From Saccoglossus kowalevskii (taxonomy: Eukaryota > Hemichordata > Enteropneusta > Harrimaniidae), in assembly GCF_000003605.2 (NCBI RefSeq), contig NW_003147292.1, positions 23,789 to 48,158 on the forward strand: a DNA stretch of 24,370 bases, in the 5' to 3' direction. A model generated the notes under the pieces. It was not told the origin of the DNA, searched no databases, and worked only from the letters and a program-made list of their open reading frames with translations. Shown here piece by piece: positions 19,601 through 24,370 of this stretch. The position numbers were made by a program, and so were the translations under genes. Position 1 is the stretch's first letter, and every line of letters begins with the position of its first letter.

Positions 19601-22600
19601 ATTAGCCAAATTATCTCAAAAGACACTTTAAATAGATTTATTTTAATGAGACTAGATGAATAATAGCTTTCAGGACAGAAATGGTAATCTGTTTGTCACA
19701 TTGGATAACATCAGACAAGCTGATGGGCATAACAAAAATGTAGTGCGTACTGACTGAATGACATTAAGTAATAAATTTCATATATAAAACAGCAAGAACA
19801 CAAAAAAACAAGCAGCCCGATTGTAATGCACTCTATATGAATGGGTTTACGCTCACTGGTATTTGAGGGAAATCAATCAATGCATGCATTAAACTATAAT
19901 TATTAAATGTATATTTGACAAAAATAATCATAATAACCAACTTGGTACAAAGCACATTAAAATTACCAGGTAGATAAAGAAATGCCAGATTAATTTGATT
20001 TGAATAGTGGCTAACAGCATGAAACTCACATAATGGCATCAGTAACAGCAGGGTGACGACTCATACCAAGGTAATCATTGCTGCACCACACAGTGATGGG
20101 CTGACCAGGATCCCCTTCCTTTTTAGCATTTGAAAACTCTTTAGCAAAGGGAAATTTAGTCGCATCTCTCTCCAATTTCTTGAAAACCCGATAGGAATGG
20201 TCTGCCTTCTTTGCATCAATCTCCCCTTCGAAGAAGGTTTCATAATCAAATGAGCCATCATCTGCATGAGAGTGAAGATAGTTCCATGAACCATTTTACA
20301 GATTATGAAAAATTCAGAAAATTGAATAAAATACATGTATAATTTTTTTTTTATAGAAACATAGCTATTTCATACCTTTTAAAGGCTTGGGTTTTGCTTT
20401 AGCTTTCACCTTGGGTTTTGCAATGTCTTCCTTCTTAGCAAGGCGGTCAGACATAGGTTTGCTTGGTACAAAAGCCTCTTTAATAGAGTTGAACATCTTC
20501 TGGGTCAGAGACCCATCATTTATAGCTTGACCTAGAAAGTACATAAAGCCTCAGAGACATACAACAAAAGACTAAAGAACATGTGTGCACAGGGGTCATT
20601 ACAACTGATGTCTACTGCAGTTTGAAGCATTTTGAAAGAGAAATTGACATGACCCACTGGCAAACCATTATAATAGTAAACTGATATATTTATAATAGGA
20701 TCTGATTTTTTATTTGAAATGCGCACAATACTTTTTTTCATTAAAGAAAAACAGTGAGGAGGAATACTGATTGATTCTGCAATATTAATAGTGGATAGCA
20801 AACCGCAACATTCTCAGAAACATACCTTCTGTAGCAACGTTCTTAGTGATGTCAATTGATGGAGAAGGCTTGGTATCCATAGCAACAGATGCTTTCATCA
20901 TAGGGTGCTGTTTATGAATAGCTCTCATTTGTTCAGCAGCTTTGCCAATCATTTCAGAGCCTAAAAGAAGAGGAATTAGCAACATGAAGTGATGGACTAA
21001 ATTTTTTTTCCCCTGGGAGAACAATTCTGGTTGAAGTTCACGATATAATTAATATCAAGGGATTCACATTCCTTTTTAATGATGTTTAATAAATTCAGAT
21101 TTATCAGTAACTTTTACCAACATGCTTTGCTGAGAATATGCAATATAATGAGTAATATTCATCAAGAGTGCATTGTACAGCCATTGTACAAACTCAAATT
21201 ATTTGTTTTTTCACAGGCTCCAGATCTGAGATGAAAAATACAAATCATAAATCTTCACCTCGTTACACAATGTGGTTGGCTATTTCAGTTTTATGTTTAT
21301 CATGATTACCTTTTGGCATAGATTCTTCTTTCTTTACACCAGCATGAATGACATCATCATCATCAAGGTCACTGCATTTCTTTACATAATCTACATTATC
21401 CAGGAATGGACATTTTCCATACACTGGGCATTTACCACCTTCAGCTAACAAGAAAAATATTTTTTTTTTTAAATTCTTACAACCATTCACTACTTTCATA
21501 TAAATTTTTAGTAAATTATCACATACTAAAAATCAAAGGCAATTATTTTTATATTATTTGGAGGGGGGCAAATTCACCAGATTCAACAAAAGGTGATTCT
21601 CTAGGTGTACATCTTCAAGTCGTGTATTTAATAAGACCTATTTTTGATGCTATGCAATTATTACAGAATCAATAGGTTTTATAGATAAGCTATTTATCAT
21701 TGAAATGAATCTTTCACAAACAGTAGGATATTGAGATTTAATGAGCAGCTTCTTTTTACAACTATCGGTAATATTTCCTACAAAACTTAACGACCATGGT
21801 ATGAACAAAAAAATTGATGATATAATACATCAGCACAAAATGGTCAATATTACTAGATTTTAACAAAAATGTCAGTTTATACATTTTGCATAGCTTGCAA
21901 TTATACAAATGTAGTACATTTAATGAGAGCATTGATGTATGTGTTGTCAGGCTGGCAATTCCAATCACTCAGTAACATGTGGAGTTACGACTTAAGAAAA
22001 ATTTATAGCTGTCATACTATGAATTCAGGTTTTTGAAAAACTACTATGTCGGGTAAATGTATTGAGATCATATAGGCTTAGCATGGCTTATTGATTTGTA
22101 CGTTTTAGAGAATGGTACATACACAATAAAAAACGATTGGAAGAGTACAGCTGTAGTGAGTGATGAAAAATAATTGGATATTCATTTTTTTTTTAATTTA
22201 TAAGGTGAGACTGTTGGAATTCACAATGGCCTGAAATAATTTTTTTTGTCTCTGCCAGAATTTATTTTAAAATACATGTACCTAAATCCTTACATTTTTA
22301 GTGTGTGCTGGTAGGTTGAATGCAATACAATAGTACATACATGTAACAATTTATCCCAAAATATACTGTGCTATTTCAATTGTATACTTTTCATTTTTAT
22401 AATTAAAATAAAATATTATTTTATATTGTATAGGTAAATAATTTTGTTCTGATCCCTAAAATTGTTAAGAAAACATACCTTGGGCTCTTCCTTTTTCAGA
22501 ATCTACTTGCATGGTAGATGCATGGCGATTCACCATGTGGGACATCACAGGGCAATTCTCTGCATAATTGAAGAGTGTTACCCCAGCCTTCTTAATACAC

Positions 22601-22653
22601 TGTGTTGGTACTTTGGCCAAGAATGGACATTTCAAACGAGTTAGCTGTGCCAT
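16323..22653 (-). CDS. ALAS1: 5-aminolevulinate synthase, mitochondrial (complete, 11 coding exons)
   Basis: ALAS condenses glycine with succinyl-CoA to 5-aminolevulinate in the mitochondrial matrix, the first and usually limiting step of heme synthesis. Coding segments are 22653-22479, 21444-21310, 20960-20826, 20531-20376, 20261-20030, 18435-18251, 17989-17810, 17611-17447, 17341-17202, 17072-16944 and 16640-16323. They total 1,950 nt (649 residues plus stop), close to human ALAS1 at 640. Residues 1-200 are a presequence and linker with Cys-Pro motifs at C9, C34, C64 and C70. The PLP-dependent core starts at about 205, with YRVF (R225), WCSNDYLGM (259-267), [12 protein letters not shown] (285-296), NHASMI (H350), FVDEVHAVG (D422, H425) and the PLP lysine K456 in SGTLGKAFG. 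The spacing of T291, N293, H350, D422, H425 and K456 equals that of bacterial ALAS residues 83, 85, 142, 214, 217 and 248. Nothing is broken. The gene may be the single invertebrate ALAS rather than a strict ALAS1 orthologue. Confidence 0.97.
16944..17072 (-). CDS. ALAS1: ALAS coding exon 10
   Basis: The acceptor is TTATAACAG and the donor ATTCAT|GTAAGT, with phase 0 at both ends and 129 nt. It encodes [20 protein letters not shown] followed by [11 protein letters not shown], a conserved ALAS block. Confidence 0.96.
17202..17341 (-). CDS. ALAS1: ALAS coding exon 9: catalytic lysine
   Basis: The acceptor is TTTGCACAG (phase 1) and the donor ATCAAG|GTAGGG (phase 0). It encodes [12 protein letters not shown], with K456 as the Schiff-base lysine, then [14 protein letters not shown]. 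Confidence 0.97.
17447..17611 (-). CDS. ALAS1: ALAS coding exon 8: PLP-binding Asp and His
   Basis: The acceptor is ATTTACAG and the donor ACACTGG|GTAAGT, with phase 1 at both ends. It encodes [23 protein letters not shown] (D422, H425) and IVSGTLG. The catalytic lysine codon is the first complete codon of the next exon. Confidence 0.97.
17810..17989 (-). CDS. ALAS1: ALAS coding exon 7: PLP ring-stacking His
   Basis: The acceptor is TTCCCATAG and the donor ATGACTG|GTAAGT, with phase 1 at both ends. It encodes [16 protein letters not shown], with H350 at the position that stacks on the PLP ring, then FRHND and [10 protein letters not shown]. Confidence 0.97.
18251..18435 (-). CDS. ALAS1: ALAS coding exon 6: glycine-rich loop
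   Basis: The acceptor is TATTTATAG (phase 2) and the donor CTGCCAG|GTAAAA (phase 1). It encodes [12 protein letters not shown] followed by ELADLH-like [11 protein letters not shown] and [14 protein letters not shown]. The intron before it is the largest in the gene (1,594 bp, 18436-20029), and I see nothing else in that intron. Confidence 0.97.
20030..20261 (-). CDS. ALAS1: ALAS coding exon 5: start of catalytic core
   Basis: The acceptor is CATGCAG (phase 1) and the donor CCATTAT|GTGAGT (phase 2). It encodes [20 protein letters not shown], then RVFK, ending [20 protein letters not shown]225 and N262 are expected substrate-site residues by family comparison. Confidence 0.96.
20376..20531 (-). 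CDS. ALAS1: ALAS coding exon 4: Lys-rich linker
   Basis: The acceptor is CTTTCTAG and the donor TAAAAG|GTATGA, with phase 1 at both ends and 156 nt. It ends in a basic, Pro-containing stretch ([14 protein letters not shown]) just before the catalytic core. It is placed by frame continuity and splice sites. Confidence 0.88.
20826..20960 (-). CDS. ALAS1: ALAS coding exon 3: linker
   Basis: The acceptor is CTTTTAG and the donor CAGAAG|GTATGT, with phase 1 at both ends and again exactly 135 nt. It encodes a poorly conserved linker ([20 protein letters not shown] and onward). It is placed by reading frame and splice sites, not by homology. Confidence 0.88.
21310..21444 (-). CDS. ALAS1: ALAS coding exon 2: tandem CP motifs
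   Basis: The acceptor is TTGTTAG and the donor CAAAAG|GTAATC, with phase 1 at both ends (135 nt, 45 codons). It encodes [16 protein letters not shown], so two Cys-Pro motifs (C64 and C70) lie six residues apart. KCPFL corresponds to CP3 of vertebrate ALAS, and KCPVY is an additional one. An acidic DLDDDDV follows. Confidence 0.93.
22479..22653 (-). CDS. ALAS1: ALAS coding exon 1: presequence with CP1 and CP2
   Basis: It starts [16 protein letters not shown] and has basic, amphipathic presequence character. Heme-regulatory-type motifs are KCPFL (C9) and NCPVM (C34), in the positions of CP1 and CP2 of vertebrate ALAS. The donor is CCCAAG|GTATGT (phase 1). The start is the first ATG after the UTR acceptor and aligns with the family N-terminus. 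Confidence 0.93.
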
Positions 22654-22681
22654 CTTCCTATGTCAACCTGACTGCCAGGGA
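22654..22681 (-). other. ALAS 5'UTR segment after a splice acceptor
   Basis: CTGTCTTTCAG ending at 22682 is a good acceptor, leaving 28 nt of 5'UTR before the ATG. This implies at least one non-coding 5' exon upstream, in 22700-24370 or beyond the window. The UTR piece has no iron-responsive-element loop (CAGTGN), though the full UTR is not visible. Confidence 0.65.
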
Positions 22682-22682
22682 C

Positions 22683-24370
22683 TGAAAGACAGAATCGAAT
22701 GATCAGTTAAATATTCAATTCAACTTAAAAAAGTCCCATTGTCTTGCTCTCTTATATTAACTGAACTGGCCAGAACCCAAATTCAATTCAGTGTTGGCTA
22801 CTTGACAGCATTGTCCCTTATCCTGCTGGCCACATGTACTTTTACAGTGACATTTATTTGAATATAGGCAACAAGTAAAATACCTGCCAATGGTATGAAA
22901 CACTAGTTGAGTTGATGGTGCATCATGAATTGTTGTTACATTTACATTACATAATTTCTGTATAATCAATCACTAAAGCCACCTGATCTAGTTGTACATC
23001 AGGTTCTATTATAATGCCCCCAAACCACCCAGCTATTGATGTCAGGCTTCAAAGGACAAGTTGACCTTTCACCCACAGTAGCATGATTCAGCAAAAGAAC
23101 CTTTTGCTAAGCACATATTGGAACATTGAGAAAAAAATAAACATTAAAAGATGTCACTTAATATTTTAGAAGTGATAACATTCAAAATGACATTAATTAA
23201 CTACATCATGATTTACGTGTTTAACATATGTATCCTATTTAAAATTTATTTAGCTAGTATTTCATCAGATTGAAGATGCATAATATCTACTCATACAATC
23301 TTTTCTGGTCAACAGTGAGCATTACAAGTGGGCACAGAATGCAACAATGCAAGTCATATCCACAATCTCCCTGATGTGAGTGGACATGCTACCCATTAGG
23401 TCATCTATCAATATTATGGTACCGGTAGTCTTGGTTACAGTCTCTACTAGACACTATTGTGATTCTGCCTTGGATGTCAAAATTCCAGTTTTCAATATAA
23501 CATGTACATGTCAAAGGAATTGGTCACTTGGGTTATAACGATTTAATTAAACGTTAGATTTACAATGTTATAGGATTTTAAATCTTTCATGTTAGCAGTG
23601 GGAGTACTGTAGTCTAGTTCACGTTAATCAGGACCCACATTGAGACCTACTTGGGACCCCTCAGCTTCTCCGAAATCACATCATTATACACCTGTTTTTT
23701 GTTGTCTGTCAAATTTTACGTGAAACAAAATTTTATTATCTTATTTCTTTCTGGCTGCACTTCCATCCATTGCTATGTCATATGAATACATGTTCTCTTA
23801 GGTTCAAGGGTACGATTTTGGTTTGTGCCAAGCATCAGGCAGCCAATCTTAGCATGTACAGGGTTTTGATTCAGACTCCCTATTTGGACAGAGATCACAA
23901 TCATTCACACACATTTTGACACTTTTCAGAAAAAAGTAAATTTTGTTTCACCAAACGTTTTTTTTATCATTGTCTTGTCTGCAGCAATTGTGTCGAGAAC
24001 ATTCCAGAGATAAGGCTTTTTGTCTAGGGGTAAAAAAATAAAATTAAGATATGATACAAGATCTGTGCATTTTCCATAAGTGTGATCTCTGAAAGAACCA
24101 CCAAACATTACACAAGGTTTTGTCCCAAATTGAGGAGTATTTGATGAGAGAAAATTCAACTGACAAATTCACTGGTGGTACACAACAGAGACAAAATTCC
24201 TCAATTACCAGGACGGAACAGCAACAACATACATGAGAGACAGAGACTGGAAATAAACACAATAATATGAAAACCATACATTTTATTCTACTATATTATA
24301 CTACAAGTTGACCTTTCCCCACATGATTGAATGATTATGCACAAGATGGTTTTGATTAATTTGGGGTAAC
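22683..24370. other. ALAS upstream region, intron or promoter side
   Basis: This is probably the first ALAS intron and possibly promoter sequence. I could not place the 5' exon, and there is no CpG-rich promoter-like patch. The short open frames here (for example 22757-22969 and 23926-24277, both -) match no family I recognise. Confidence 0.45.

Noticed and set aside
22654-22681. Iron-responsive element in the ALAS 5'UTR
   Set aside because: The visible UTR has a small CCTG/CAGG stem but no CAGTGN loop, and the rest of the UTR is not identified.

Overview
This is AT-rich eukaryotic nuclear DNA. It has GT-AG introns, spliced mitochondrial-protein genes, minisatellites and decayed transposons, and no bacterial features. 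The transposon mix (a Tx1/L1-like LINE, short inverted-repeat elements, and a repeat with runs of CCGT/CGTC units) suggests a marine invertebrate, possibly a spiralian or an ambulacrarian. I cannot name the species.

Two genes are well supported, and they point toward each other. At the left, on the + strand, is the terminal exon of a CCDC51/MITOK homologue (1627-2526), an inner-mitochondrial-membrane protein with coiled coils and two membrane segments. Its earlier exons were not found here and probably lie beyond the left edge. At the right, on the - strand, is a complete coding sequence for 5-aminolevulinate synthase (ALAS). It runs from the ATG at 22653 to the TAA at 16323 in eleven coding exons and encodes 649 residues. 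Every junction is GT-AG and stays in frame. A short 5'UTR segment ending in a splice acceptor shows that at least one more 5' exon lies upstream. Both products are mitochondrial, but I see no direct functional link between them.

The roughly 13.8 kb between the genes is mostly repeats. Immediately after CCDC51 come three unrelated tandem arrays: a very regular 29-bp minisatellite of 44 copies (2679-3954), a short ~46-bp array (4054-4206) and a variable ~54-57-bp array (4474-5158). Next is unassigned AT-rich sequence with a possible 190-bp LTR (7893-8082), an orphan cysteine-rich exon-like segment on the - strand (8120-8247) and a 22-bp perfect palindrome overlapping flanking 8-bp direct repeats (8694-8730). 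A composite interspersed repeat follows (10145-10990), then a dead Tx1/L1-like LINE on the - strand (about 11000-13920) that has lost its reverse-transcriptase core and carries a nested Tigger-like inverted-repeat element (11788-11967). A second inverted-repeat element (15175-15448) lies just downstream of ALAS.

I found no RNA genes, CRISPR arrays or operon-like system, and no strong candidate for a wholly new biological system. The points most worth following up are a fourth Cys-Pro heme-regulatory-type motif in ALAS with symmetric exons around it, the in-phase structure of the 29-bp array, the palindrome flanked by 8-bp repeats, and the orphan cysteine-rich segment.
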